DNA of 34,803 bases from Bifidobacterium samirii (GTDB taxonomy: Bacteria > Actinomycetota > Actinomycetes > Actinomycetales > Bifidobacteriaceae), in contig NZ_QXGK01000024.1 in assembly GCF_003952945.1 (NCBI RefSeq), positions 1 through 34,803 on the forward strand. The letters are read 5' to 3'. The stretch's first letter is position 1, and each line of letters opens with the position of its first letter. Below the pieces are notes generated by a model. It had not been told where the DNA came from. It did no database searches and saw nothing but the letters and a program-made list of their open reading frames with translations. A program made the position numbers and the translations under genes. Of the stretch, positions 1-7,811 are shown piece after piece.

Positions 1-14
1 CCCAGTCGCAGGAG
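1..14 (+). tRNA. 3' end of a tRNA, probably tRNA-Asn (partial)
   Basis: The first 14 bases are identical to the 3' T-arm and acceptor strand, including the discriminator base, of the complete tRNA-Asn 40 nt downstream. This is therefore probably the tail of a second tRNA-Asn copy cut by the window edge. No CCA follows it (CTT instead). The anticodon is outside the window, so the identity is inferred only from the shared acceptor and T-arm bases. Confidence 0.6.
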
Positions 15-53
15 CTTCGGTCGGGACTCCGGTTCCGGTTGATAATTGAATAT

Positions 54-126
<73 letters not shown>

Positions 127-134
127 CCATGCGA

Positions 135-162
135 AGCCCCTCGGGAGACCGAGGGGCTTTTT
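135..162 (+). terminator. Intrinsic terminator of the tRNA cluster
   Basis: A perfect 10-bp stem (135-144 with 149-158) closes on a GAGA tetraloop and runs into a TTTTT tract (158-162) with more T residues to 167. It is the most canonical rho-independent terminator in the window. Confidence 0.93.
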
Positions 163-240
163 GTTTTCCATGATGCGCGCCGCCGGCTGTGCGGCGACGC
201 ATACCATCGGTTCCGGTTCCGGACAACATATCGGCGGGCA

Positions 241-249
241 TGTGGATAA
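241..249 (-). promoter_or_regulatory. Isolated consensus DnaA-box sequence
   Basis: TGTGGATAA reads TTATCCACA on the minus strand, an exact match to the bacterial DnaA-box consensus. It lies in the gap between the tRNA terminator and the M23 gene. No second box, AT-rich unwinding element or dnaA/dnaN gene is nearby, so a titration site or chance is more likely than an origin. Confidence 0.3.
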
Positions 250-394
250 CTCGGAGCTTTCGACCACATACCCCGATCCGGCTGGACACGGCTCCCTCCC
301 ATACGGCAAGGTGGAGTCACGGCTCGGGGGAGAAACCCTCGCAGTCGTCAAGGCGATCGGCACGGGCGCGGTCGCACGGGGAAACGGGGGAACG

Positions 395-1006
395 ATGGAC
401 AGGTCCGAGGAACGCATGAACGCGCGTCGACGGGAGCGGATGCGCCGGCGGGAGCGGGAACGCCGCCGAGGGGACGAACGACGGCGGATGATGACCGCGT
501 CGCTCTGTGCGACCGGCGCGCTCGCCTGCACGCTGACCGGCGGCATGACGGGGATGCCGGTGCGGGCGGATGATGCCGTACCGGAAACGGGATGCACGAC
601 GGTGATGACATGGCCCGTGGAACGGCCCAAGGTGACGTCGCCGTTCGACGAACCGGAGCAGCGATGGCTCGCCGGCCATCGCGGCGTCGATCTGGAGGCC
701 GAGGCCGGGACGGAGCTGACGGCACCGGCCGACGGCACGGTGTCGTTCGCCGGCAAGGTCGGCGGCAAGTCGGTCGTGAGCCTCAACCACGGCAACGGCA
801 TGACGTCGTCGTTCGAGCCGGCGGCAACGGATCTGGACGTCGGCGCGTCGGTGCTCCGGGGCGAGCCGTTCGCCCGGTCGGACGGGAAGTCGGACCATTG
901 CGACGACGCATGCGTGCACTGGGGCGTGCGACGGTCCAAGGACGACTATCTCGACCCGCAGCGGCTCGTCTCGAAGCGGCGCATCGCGCTCAAACCGGTG
1001 GAATGA
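395..1006 (+). CDS. M23 (LytM)-type peptidase-like protein with N-terminal membrane anchor or signal
   Basis: 203 aa. Residues 1-31 are almost entirely Arg/Glu, followed by a hydrophobic stretch (about 32-56) that looks like a signal peptide or anchor, then an M23 domain (about 75-200). The zinc-site motif HRGVDL is present (H95, D99). The second motif, normally HxH, reads C173-V-H175, so the first His is missing; this variant recurs in actinobacterial M23 proteins whose C-terminus reads like WGVRR..YLDP. The domain acts outside the membrane on peptidoglycan or as an activator of hydrolases; which one is open. The start at 395 was chosen because GGGGGA precedes it; a longer frame from TTG 161 would begin inside the tRNA terminator. 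The gene stands alone, facing the kinase gene across a hairpin. Confidence 0.85.
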   Translation: MDRSEERMNARRRERMRRRERERRRGDERRRMMTASLCATGALACTLTGGMTGMPVRADDAVPETGCTTVMTWPVERPKVTSPFDEPEQRWLAGHRGVDLEAEAGTELTAPADGTVSFAGKVGGKSVVSLNHGNGMTSSFEPAATDLDVGASVLRGEPFARSDGKSDHCDDACVHWGVRRSKDDYLDPQRLVSKRRIALKPVE

Positions 1007-1090
1007 TGCTCCGTCCGGACACTGCCGGGCGGTCGGTTGGTCGTAATGGTCGGATGGATGCCGTCGGTCGGGGCGGCCGGGATGCACGGC

Positions 1091-1141
1091 GGCCCCGGAG
1101 ACCGGTCATGCGATGGAACGGCATGACCGGCCTCCGGGGCC
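1091..1141. terminator. Long inverted repeat between convergent genes
   Basis: Arms 1091-1111 and 1121-1141 pair over 21 positions with one A/C mismatch and a 9-nt loop. It lies between the ends of two convergent genes and has no T tract on either strand. It is probably a bidirectional terminator of the U-less type that recurs across this window. Confidence 0.7.
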
Positions 1142-1171
1142 GGGTCGGAAACGAATGCGCAGCGGACGGGA

Positions 1172-2050
1172 TCAGCGGCGCACGAGGCCGGTGAGCGCGC
1201 CGAGGTTGAGCTCGAAGCTCACGCCGCGCTCCTCGAAGTTCGGCTGGTTGCGGGTGCTGGCCATCGCGTCGCGCACGAACTCGCCGGCGATGTGCGCCGA
1301 CTCGCCCAGGCCGCGGCCGGCGAGGACCGCGCCGCACAGGGCGGACGCGAACGCGTCGCCGGTGCCGTGGATCATGTACGGCAGCTTCTCGTGGGCCAGT
1401 TCGAGCTTGCCTGCGACGCCGACGGACGCCGAGGCGACGTAGTTGCGCAGCAGGCCGTCGCCGCGGTCGATGCCCTTGAGCACCACGTTCTTCGCGCCCA
1501 GCGCGAGCAGCGCGTCGAGCGTCACGTCCACGGCGGCATCGTCGAGGTCCTGGCCCTGATAGTCGCGGCCGGTGAGGATCGACGCCTCGGTCAGGTTCGG
1601 CATGAGCACGTCGGCGCCGTCGGCCAGCGCGCCCATCGCCTCGCACAGTTCGGCCGTGTACGTCGGATACATCACGCCGCCGTCGCCCATGACCGGGTCG
1701 ACCAGACGCAGCGCGTGCGGGTATTCGCGGTACAGACGCTGGATGAGCGCCACCTGATCGGCCGAGCCGAGGAAGCCGGAATACACGCCGTCGAGATCCA
1801 CGTTCTCGGCGCGCCACGCATCCAGATAGCCGGACAGGATGTCGGTCGTGTCGTGGAACGTGAACGTCTCGTACTTGGTGTGTGCGGAGAACAGCGCGGT
1901 GGGGACCGGACACACGTCGCAGCCGGCCGCGGACAGGATCGGGATGGCCGCGGTCAGCGAGCACTTGCCGTAGCCGCACATGTCGTGCACGGCGGCGACG
2001 CGGGGAATGTACAGGGGGTTGCGGTCGTAGAGAACGACGTCTTCGCTCAT
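1172..2050 (-). CDS. Pyridoxal/pyridoxamine kinase-like protein (PfkB/ribokinase-like fold)
   Basis: 292 aa, typical for PdxY/PdxK-type kinases that phosphorylate B6 vitamers with ATP in the cytosol. The N-terminal HDMCGYGKCSL and CPVPTALFSAHT segments match the vitamer-binding start of this family (usual form: S-GYG-CSL ... PVPTA-LS-HT). DPVMGDGG (about residue 117) and the C-terminal GTGDAF, with its catalytic Asp and anion hole, are intact. ThiD shares the fold, but the N-terminal motifs fit the B6 kinases better. The gene is monocistronic, divergent from metY, and preceded by an AAAGG-type ribosome-binding site. A link to metY is reasonable because MetY is PLP-dependent, but that is inference. 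Confidence 0.85.
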   Translation of the reverse strand: MSEDVVLYDRNPLYIPRVAAVHDMCGYGKCSLTAAIPILSAAGCDVCPVPTALFSAHTKYETFTFHDTTDILSGYLDAWRAENVDLDGVYSGFLGSADQVALIQRLYREYPHALRLVDPVMGDGGVMYPTYTAELCEAMGALADGADVLMPNLTEASILTGRDYQGQDLDDAAVDVTLDALLALGAKNVVLKGIDRGDGLLRNYVASASVGVAGKLELAHEKLPYMIHGTGDAFASALCGAVLAGRGLGESAHIAGEFVRDAMASTRNQPNFEERGVSFELNLGALTGLVRR

Positions 2051-2380
2051 GGTCTTTTCGCCTTTCGTTGAGGACGGTCACGACTGTAGCGCGGCTCGTG
2101 GCCGGATGCGCGTTCCGTCCGCGTTCCGAATCGCGCTCCGGCCGTCCGAATACGGCGTGTCGCGGCGCCGGGACGAGGTTTTCCGACGTTCCCCACCGCC
2201 CCGGAACCCAATCGCCGCAAGGGTTGATAAGGGGGTATAGGCAACGGCGATAACGTCCGGCTTGCGTCGGGGCGCGTCGTCCCCGTAGCCTGTGAAACCA
2301 GCAACCCCGACGGGCCGGCGGCACCGGACCGGCCGGCGGGGGAGAACGACACGAACACCCCACCCATGAAGGAGACGATC
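2051..2380. promoter_or_regulatory. Divergent promoter/leader region between the B6-kinase gene and metY
   Basis: About 330 bp without a credible gene. A TTGATA (2224-2229) and CGATAA (2248-2253) spaced 18 nt could be a metY promoter. The following leader is structured: GGCCGG/CCGGCC arms (2313-2318 and 2329-2334) just upstream of the start. No known riboswitch core could be recognised by eye, although methionine-pathway genes are frequently riboswitch-controlled. An AAGGAG at 2369-2374 serves the ATG at 2381. Confidence 0.4.
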
Positions 2381-3697
2381 ATGAGCGACGCGAAGCACAA
2401 CTACCGTTTCGAGACCCTGCAGCTGCACGTGGGCCAGGAGCACGCCGACCCGGCCACCGACGCGCGCGCCGTGCCGATCTACCAGACCACCAGCTACGTG
2501 TTCCACGACTTCGACCACGCCGAGGCCCGCTTCGGTCTGGCCGACCCGGGCAACATCTACGGCCGTCTGACCAACTCCACGCAGGGCGTGTTCGAGGACC
2601 GCATCGCCGCCCTCGAAGGCGGCACCGCGGGCCTGGCCGTCGCCTCGGGCGCCGCCGCCGTCGAATACGCGGTGCGCAACATCACCCAGGCCGGCGACCA
2701 CATCGTCGCCGCGAAGAACATCTACGGCGGCACGTTCAACCTGCTGCGCCACACGCTGCCGCGCGACGGCATCACCACCACCTTCGTCGACACCGAGGAC
2801 CCGTCCAGCTTCGAGGCAGCGATCCAGGAGAACACGAAGCTCGTCTACTTCGAGACGTTCGGCAACCCGAACGCCGACCTGCCCGACTTCGAGGCCATCG
2901 CCGAGATCGCCCACCGCCACCATCTGCCGGTGATCGTCGACAACACGTTCGCCACCCCGTACCTGTTCCGCCCGCTGGAGCACGGCGCCGACGTCGTGGT
3001 CGAATCGGCCACCAAGTTCATCGGCGGCCACGGTACCACCCTCGGCGGCGTCATCGTCGAAGGCGGCAACTTCGACTGGGCCGCCGTGCCGGGCAAGTTC
3101 CCGACCCTCACCGAGCCGGATCCGAGCTACCACGGTCTGAACTTCTACGAGGCGCTCGGCGGCACCGCGTTCGTGACCCGCATCCGCGCGATCCTGCTGC
3201 GCGACACCGGCGCCACGCTGAGCCCGTTCGCCGCGTTCCTGCTGCTGCAGGGCGTCGAGACGCTGTCCCTGCGCGTCGAACGCCACGTCGAGAACGCGCT
3301 CAAGGTCGTCGACTACCTGCGCACCGTGCCCGAGGTCGAATCCGTGTCCCACCCGAGCATCGAAGGCCGACGCGACCACGAGCTGTACACGAAGTACTTC
3401 CCGAACGGCGGCGGCTCGATCTTCACGTTCGACATCAAGGGCGGCAAGGACGCGGCGCGCGTCTTCATCGACAACCTGCACCTGTTCAGCCTGCTGGCCA
3501 ACGTGGCCGACGCCAAGAGCCTGGTGATCCACCCCGCGTCCACCACCCACTCGCAGGAGACCGCCGAGGAGCTCGAGGACCAGGGCATCCACCAGGGCAC
3601 CATCCGCCTGTCGATCGGCACCGAGAACATCGAGGACATCCTCGACGACCTCAAGGGCGCGTTCGAGGCGGTGCGCGCCTCCGGCCTGGCCCGCTGA
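2381..3697 (+). CDS. metY: O-acetylhomoserine sulfhydrylase/aminocarboxypropyltransferase (MetY-type)
   Basis: 438 aa. A PLP-dependent gamma-replacement enzyme of the Cys/Met metabolism family: O-acetylhomoserine plus sulfide gives homocysteine, the direct sulfhydrylation branch of methionine synthesis. The PLP lysine is K212 in [19 protein letters not shown] near the N-terminus (cofactor phosphate contact) and the long insertion around YHGLNFYE are typical of MetY rather than MetB/MetC. The family is usually about 430 aa, so it is complete. An upstream ATG at 2366 is in frame, but AAGGAG (2369-2374) lies between the two and is spaced 6 nt from the ATG at 2381, so the latter is the start. The gene ends 75 nt before a terminator hairpin and is probably monocistronic. 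Confidence 0.95.
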   Translation: MSDAKHNYRFETLQLHVGQEHADPATDARAVPIYQTTSYVFHDFDHAEARFGLADPGNIYGRLTNSTQGVFEDRIAALEGGTAGLAVASGAAAVEYAVRNITQAGDHIVAAKNIYGGTFNLLRHTLPRDGITTTFVDTEDPSSFEAAIQENTKLVYFETFGNPNADLPDFEAIAEIAHRHHLPVIVDNTFATPYLFRPLEHGADVVVESATKFIGGHGTTLGGVIVEGGNFDWAAVPGKFPTLTEPDPSYHGLNFYEALGGTAFVTRIRAILLRDTGATLSPFAAFLLLQGVETLSLRVERHVENALKVVDYLRTVPEVESVSHPSIEGRRDHELYTKYFPNGGGSIFTFDIKGGKDAARVFIDNLHLFSLLANVADAKSLVIHPASTTHSQETAEELEDQGIHQGTIRLSIGTENIEDILDDLKGAFEAVRASGLAR

Positions 3698-3771
3698 CCC
3701 GCTTGCCCGCCGACCCGTCGGCCCGCCGGGCCCATCGACCCCGGACCGTCGCTCCCGGCACGACCCCGACC

Positions 3772-3801
3772 GGCCCCGTCATCCTTCGGGATGACGGGGC
3801 C
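3772..3801 (+). terminator. Perfect 13-bp hairpin with TTCG tetraloop after metY
   Basis: GGCCCCGTCATCC (3772-3784) and GGATGACGGGGCC (3789-3801) pair perfectly around a TTCG tetraloop. No T tract follows. It is positioned as the metY terminator. Confidence 0.85.
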
Positions 3802-3918
3802 TCGTCATGCCCGCCGCGGTTCAGCCCGCCGCACGATGCCGCCGCACCCCTCCGCCGGCGTACCGTGGCATCATCAGCCGGGGAAGCGCCCCGGCACGTA
3901 CGACGAGAGGGCTTCATC

Positions 3919-4683
3919 ATGGAAGGCAACGGCAATCCGACCGCCATCGAGGCGATCGACCTGGTCAAGGACTACGGCAGCGGCGACACGGCCGTGCACG
4001 CGCTGCGCGGCGTGAACGTGCGCTTCGAGAAGGGACGCTTCACCGCGATCATGGGCCCGTCCGGCTCGGGCAAGTCCACGCTCATGCACACGCTCGCCGG
4101 CCTCGACTCGGCCACGTCCGGCCGCATCGTGTTCGACGGCGCCGACATCACCCGCATGGACGACGACCAGCTCACCCTGCTGCGCCGCCACCGCATCGGC
4201 TTCATCTTCCAGAGCTTCAACCTGCTGCCGATGTTCACCGCCGAACAGAACATCGTCATGCCGCTCACGCTCGCCGGCGAGAAGCCGGACCGCGCCTGGT
4301 TCGACATGCTCGTCGACACGCTGGGCCTGCGTTCCCGCCTCGACCATCGCCCCAACGAACTGTCCGGCGGCCAGCAGCAGCGCGTCGCCATCGCCCGCGC
4401 GCTCATCTCCAAGCCGTCGCTCGTCTTCGCCGACGAGCCGACCGGCAACCTCGACTCGGTGTCCAGCGCCGAAGTGCTCAGCTTCCTCAAAAGCTCCGTG
4501 CGCGAGCTGAACCAGACGATCATCATGGTCACGCACGACGCGGTCGCCGCCTCGTACGCGGACCGCGCGATCGTGTTCGCCGACGGCCGCATCGTCGCCG
4601 ACGAGGACGCGCCCACAGCCGACCGCATGAACGCGCTGCTCATGGCCGAACGCGAACGCGCCACCCGCGCGATGGGCCGCTAA
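3919..4683 (+). CDS. ABC transporter ATP-binding protein (MacB/LolD-like)
   Basis: 254 aa nucleotide-binding subunit. Walker A GPSGSGKST (46-54), Q-loop FQSFNLLP, signature LSGGQQQR (from 148), Walker B LVFADEP (from 168) followed by TGNLDS, and switch His in VTHD. The TGNLDS form and the short, domain-free C-terminus place it with ATPases that power FtsX-fold permeases (MacB, LolD, BceA, FtsE groups). The start at 3919 follows GAGAGG and gives the usual N-terminus; the frame is open to 3703, but that would run into the metY terminator region. The permease starts 12 nt after the stop, so the two form an operon. With a two-component system next door, export of an antimicrobial or envelope-stress response is a plausible role; the substrate is unknown. 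Confidence 0.95.
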   Translation: MEGNGNPTAIEAIDLVKDYGSGDTAVHALRGVNVRFEKGRFTAIMGPSGSGKSTLMHTLAGLDSATSGRIVFDGADITRMDDDQLTLLRRHRIGFIFQSFNLLPMFTAEQNIVMPLTLAGEKPDRAWFDMLVDTLGLRSRLDHRPNELSGGQQQRVAIARALISKPSLVFADEPTGNLDSVSSAEVLSFLKSSVRELNQTIIMVTHDAVAASYADRAIVFADGRIVADEDAPTADRMNALLMAERERATRAMGR

Positions 4684-4695
4684 GGAGGCTCCGTC

Positions 4696-7401
4696 ATGTT
4701 CTCCATCACGCTCAAGCTCATGCGCAGGAACATGCGCATGCTCATCCCCGCCGGCATCGCGATCCTCATCGGCACCGCGTTCATCGCCGCCACGTTCCTG
4801 TTCGGCAATTCGATGAACGACGCGCTCGCCCGCCAGAGGACCGCCCAGTACGGCGAGGCGAACTTCTCCGTCATGGCCGACCTGCCCTCCGACGCATCCG
4901 ACGAACGAATTCAGACCGCGTACGAGCGCACCGTCGGCGACTTCCACCTCGACCAGATGGCCGCCGTCGACGGCGTGGCCGGCGTGCGCGCCGAAGCCAC
5001 GGCCCAGATCGTCGTCTCCAAGGGCGACGTGCACGTCAGCGGCATGGCCGTCGCCACGTCCGCCGACGCGAAGCTGCTGCCGGTGGACGTCGCCGACGGC
5101 GCCCAGCCCGACGGCGACGGCGGCATCGCCCTGCCCAAGGGCGTCGCCTCCCAGCTGGGCGTCGGCATCGGCGACGACGTCACCGTCACCTCCCTCTGGG
5201 CCGACCCCATGACCCTGCGCGTCACCGGCCTGACCGACGACCCGGACGGCTCCTACTCGTACTACGGCGGCGCATCCGTCCTCTCCGACGACGCGATGGC
5301 CGCGATGAACGGCGTCGGCTCGTTCGACGAGATCATCTGCCTCTCATACCTGCTCGACATCCCCGGCGCCGGCGCCGACGGCACCCGGCCGGACATCGCC
5401 GCCAAGCAGGCCATCGACAAGGTCGAGGTGCTGCTGCCGGACGACTACCGGCTCATCGACCGCGCCGAACTCGACCGCATGATGGTCGACGGACTCACCG
5501 ACTCCGCCGGCACCGGCGTGTTCACCACGTTCCTGCTCAGCTTCGGCATCCTCGCCCTGCTCGTCGCCGCGCTCGTCATCGCCAACACCTTCCAGGTGCT
5601 CGTCGCCCAGCGCCGCCGCACCCTCGCCTTGCTGCGCACCATCGGCGCGAAGAAGGGCCAGCTGTACGCATCCGTCCTGTTCGAAGCCGGCGTGCTGGGC
5701 CTGGTCGCCTCGATCCTCGGCACCGTCACCGGCTGCGGGCTCATGGCCGCGCTGTGCGCGTCCGGCCTGATGAAGGCCACCGGCTTCTACATGCGGTTCG
5801 TCGCCAGCTGGCCCGTGTTCGTCGTGCCGCTCGCCTTCGGCATCGTCGTCACCGTCCTCGCCGCGATCGGCTCCGCCCGGTCCGCGACCGCCGTCACCCC
5901 GCTCGAAGCGCTGCGCCCGATCGAACTGACCGACACCCGCCGCGCCGGGCGCATCCGCCTCATCGCCTCCGTGGCCATGGCGCTCATCGGCGTGATCGCC
6001 GCCGCGCTCGCCGCATGGCAGATCCACGAGATGACCGCCGGCCGCGACTCGCTCGCCACCGGCAACTACTCGCTCGTCCTGCTCGCCGCCATCGGCGGAT
6101 GCGCGCTCGTGTTCGTCGCGCTCGTCCTGTCCGCCGCGTTCTGGATGCCCCGGCTCATGCGCGGCGTCGGCGGCATCGTCGCCAAGGTCGGCCCCAGCGC
6201 CACGATCGCCCACGCCAACATCCAGAAGAACCCGCGCCGCGTCGCCGCCACCGGCGCCGCGCTCCTCATCGGCGTCACCCTCGTCGCCACCATCGCCACC
6301 GGTGCCACCAGCGCCAAGCAGACGATGGGCGAGGCGCTCGCCACCCGCTACAGCGTCGACATGGTCGCCATCGGCAGCGACATGACCGAACGACAGGCCG
6401 ACGACGCCGGCAAGGTCAAGGGCGTCACGCACGCCGTGTACGCGCCGGCCACCCTGCGCTACACGACCGACAAGGACGGCGACGCGCTCAGCGTGCTGCT
6501 CGTCGGCGTCAGGAGCGTGGACGAACTCAAGATGGTCATGCACGCCGACCTCGGCTCGGCGACCATCGACGGCGACGACGTGATCATGTCCACCTACTCG
6601 GCGTTCAGCGGCAAGAAGATCGCGTTCGGCAAGGACGACGCCACCTTCACCGAGGAATACCCCGGCGGCGAAAGCGGCGGCGCCGACTCGACCGACTCCG
6701 CCGACTCGTCCGCCGGCACCGCCGCCGAACGCCAGCCGCTGACCCTCAAGCCGGTCCAGGCCGACTTCCGCCGCGTCTCCGGCAGCTACGACCTCGTCGC
6801 CTTCGTCTCCGCCGACCACTTCACCGACCATCGCCTCGCCGCCGACATGCACATGCTGCTCATGAGCGTCGACGCCGACAAGGCCGGCACCACGCTCAAC
6901 GACACGCTCAGCGGCGTGCAGAACGCGTTCTCCGGCGCCGCCGACGTGCAGGTCACCGGCCCCATCGCCGAACGCGCCACCTGGGAGAACAGCATCAACG
7001 CGATGATGGCGCTCCTCGTCGGCCTGATCGCCGTCGCCGTGCTCATCGCCCTGGTCGGCGTGGCCAACACGCTCAGCCTGTCCGTCATCGAACGCACCCG
7101 CGAATCGGCCACCCTGCGCGCCATCGGCATGACCCGCGGCCAGCTGCGCCGCTCCCTGGCCGTCGAGGCGCTGCTGCTGTCGCTCGTCGCCGGCGTCGTC
7201 GGCGTGATCGTCGGCACCCTGTTCGGCTGGCTCGGCTCCTACATGGTGTTCAGCCTGTACGGTCAGGTCGTGTTCCCGTTCGAATGGACCGCCAACGGCA
7301 CGGTGCTCGCCGTGGCCGCGATCGCCGCGCTCGTCGCCAGCGTCGCGCCCGCCCGCCGCGCCGTGCGCACGCCCCCGGTCGAGGCGCTCGCCGAGGCCTG
7401 A
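4696..7401 (+). CDS. FtsX-type ABC transporter permease with two FtsX domains
   Basis: 901 aa. An N-terminal transmembrane helix (about 15-37) is followed by an external MacB-like domain, a first FtsX domain (about 275-400, containing an RRRTLALLRTIGA coupling segment), two further helices (about 422-486), a second external domain with a Ser/Asp/Gly-rich insert (about 655-680), and a second FtsX domain (about 770-895, with RTRESATLRAIGM). This duplicated layout fits the 800-900 aa permeases of Gram-positive bacteria, which work as a dimer or pseudo-dimer with one ATPase type. AAGGAGG (4682-4688) overlaps the ATPase stop and gives strong coupled translation. The gene ends at a GC-rich hairpin. 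Confidence 0.93.
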   Translation: MFSITLKLMRRNMRMLIPAGIAILIGTAFIAATFLFGNSMNDALARQRTAQYGEANFSVMADLPSDASDERIQTAYERTVGDFHLDQMAAVDGVAGVRAEATAQIVVSKGDVHVSGMAVATSADAKLLPVDVADGAQPDGDGGIALPKGVASQLGVGIGDDVTVTSLWADPMTLRVTGLTDDPDGSYSYYGGASVLSDDAMAAMNGVGSFDEIICLSYLLDIPGAGADGTRPDIAAKQAIDKVEVLLPDDYRLIDRAELDRMMVDGLTDSAGTGVFTTFLLSFGILALLVAALVIANTFQVLVAQRRRTLALLRTIGAKKGQLYASVLFEAGVLGLVASILGTVTGCGLMAALCASGLMKATGFYMRFVASWPVFVVPLAFGIVVTVLAAIGSARSATAVTPLEALRPIELTDTRRAGRIRLIASVAMALIGVIAAALAAWQIHEMTAGRDSLATGNYSLVLLAAIGGCALVFVALVLSAAFWMPRLMRGVGGIVAKVGPSATIAHANIQKNPRRVAATGAALLIGVTLVATIATGATSAKQTMGEALATRYSVDMVAIGSDMTERQADDAGKVKGVTHAVYAPATLRYTTDKDGDALSVLLVGVRSVDELKMVMHADLGSATIDGDDVIMSTYSAFSGKKIAFGKDDATFTEEYPGGESGGADSTDSADSSAGTAAERQPLTLKPVQADFRRVSGSYDLVAFVSADHFTDHRLAADMHMLLMSVDADKAGTTLNDTLSGVQNAFSGAADVQVTGPIAERATWENSINAMMALLVGLIAVAVLIALVGVANTLSLSVIERTRESATLRAIGMTRGQLRRSLAVEALLLSLVAGVVGVIVGTLFGWLGSYMVFSLYGQVVFPFEWTANGTVLAVAAIAALVASVAPARRAVRTPPVEALAEA

Positions 7402-7434
7402 TCCGGGACCGGGTCTCCGCCCGGTCGATATGAC

Positions 7435-7482
7435 AGGGCCCGGGTGTCCGATTCCTCCGATGGAACCGGGCGCCCGGGCCCT
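7435..7482 (+). terminator. 16-bp hairpin after the ABC transporter operon
   Basis: Arms 7435-7450 and 7467-7482 pair along 16 positions with two G-U wobbles and a 16-nt loop. No T tract follows. It separates the transporter operon from the repeat array. Confidence 0.75.
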
Positions 7483-7496
7483 CGTCGCATCATCGT

Positions 7497-7699
7497 GCGT
7501 CGTGATTCGTATGGAACCGCAGTCCGGCATGTAGATTGCGACGCTGGACGGACTGTTTGCGACGGGATTCGTAAGATTTGCGTCCGTTGCATACCAATTG
7601 CGACGCGGACGGGCTGATTCGCGTCGCTATTCGTAAGATTCGCGTCCGTTGCATGCGGATTGCGACGCTGGTGGATCCGTTCGCGTCGCAATTCGTATG
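7497..7699. repeat. Array A: seven 17-nt repeats in alternating orientation, 31-nt period
   Basis: The consensus CATRCGRATTGCGACGC (L) alternates with its reverse complement (R). Copies start at 7497(R), 7528(L), 7559(R), 7590(L), 7621(R), 7652(L) and 7683(R), each exactly 31 nt apart and separated by 14-nt variable spacers. The best pair (7652-7668 with 7683-7699) matches at 15 of 17 positions. Any neighbouring pair could fold into a 17-bp hairpin with a 14-nt loop. The array fills nearly the whole gap between the transporter terminator and the response regulator gene, is less GC-rich than its surroundings, and has no coding potential. The function is unknown. Confidence 0.9.
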
Positions 7700-7811
7700 A
7701 AACAGCCATGACGGCGGCGTGACGATGGCATCGTGCCGTCGTGATGATTCAGGGAACGTTCAGGGTGTCGGCGGGCCGGATGTCCGTCGTAGACGGGATA
7801 CAGTGGAGGGC

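Noticed and set aside
241-249. Replication origin
   Set aside because: A single DnaA box without AT-rich region or dnaA/dnaN neighbours.
2224-2380. SAM riboswitch before metY
   Set aside because: A GCAACCCC segment is suggestive, but the paired helices of the known SAM classes could not be drawn.
3807-7433. 1208-aa frame overlapping the ABC transporter genes
   Set aside because: Arg/His-rich shadow frame typical of GC-rich DNA; the real ATPase and permease lie in the other frames.
5344-7530. 728-aa minus-strand frame opposite the permease
   Set aside because: Asp/Gly/Glu/His-rich antisense shadow with no domain.
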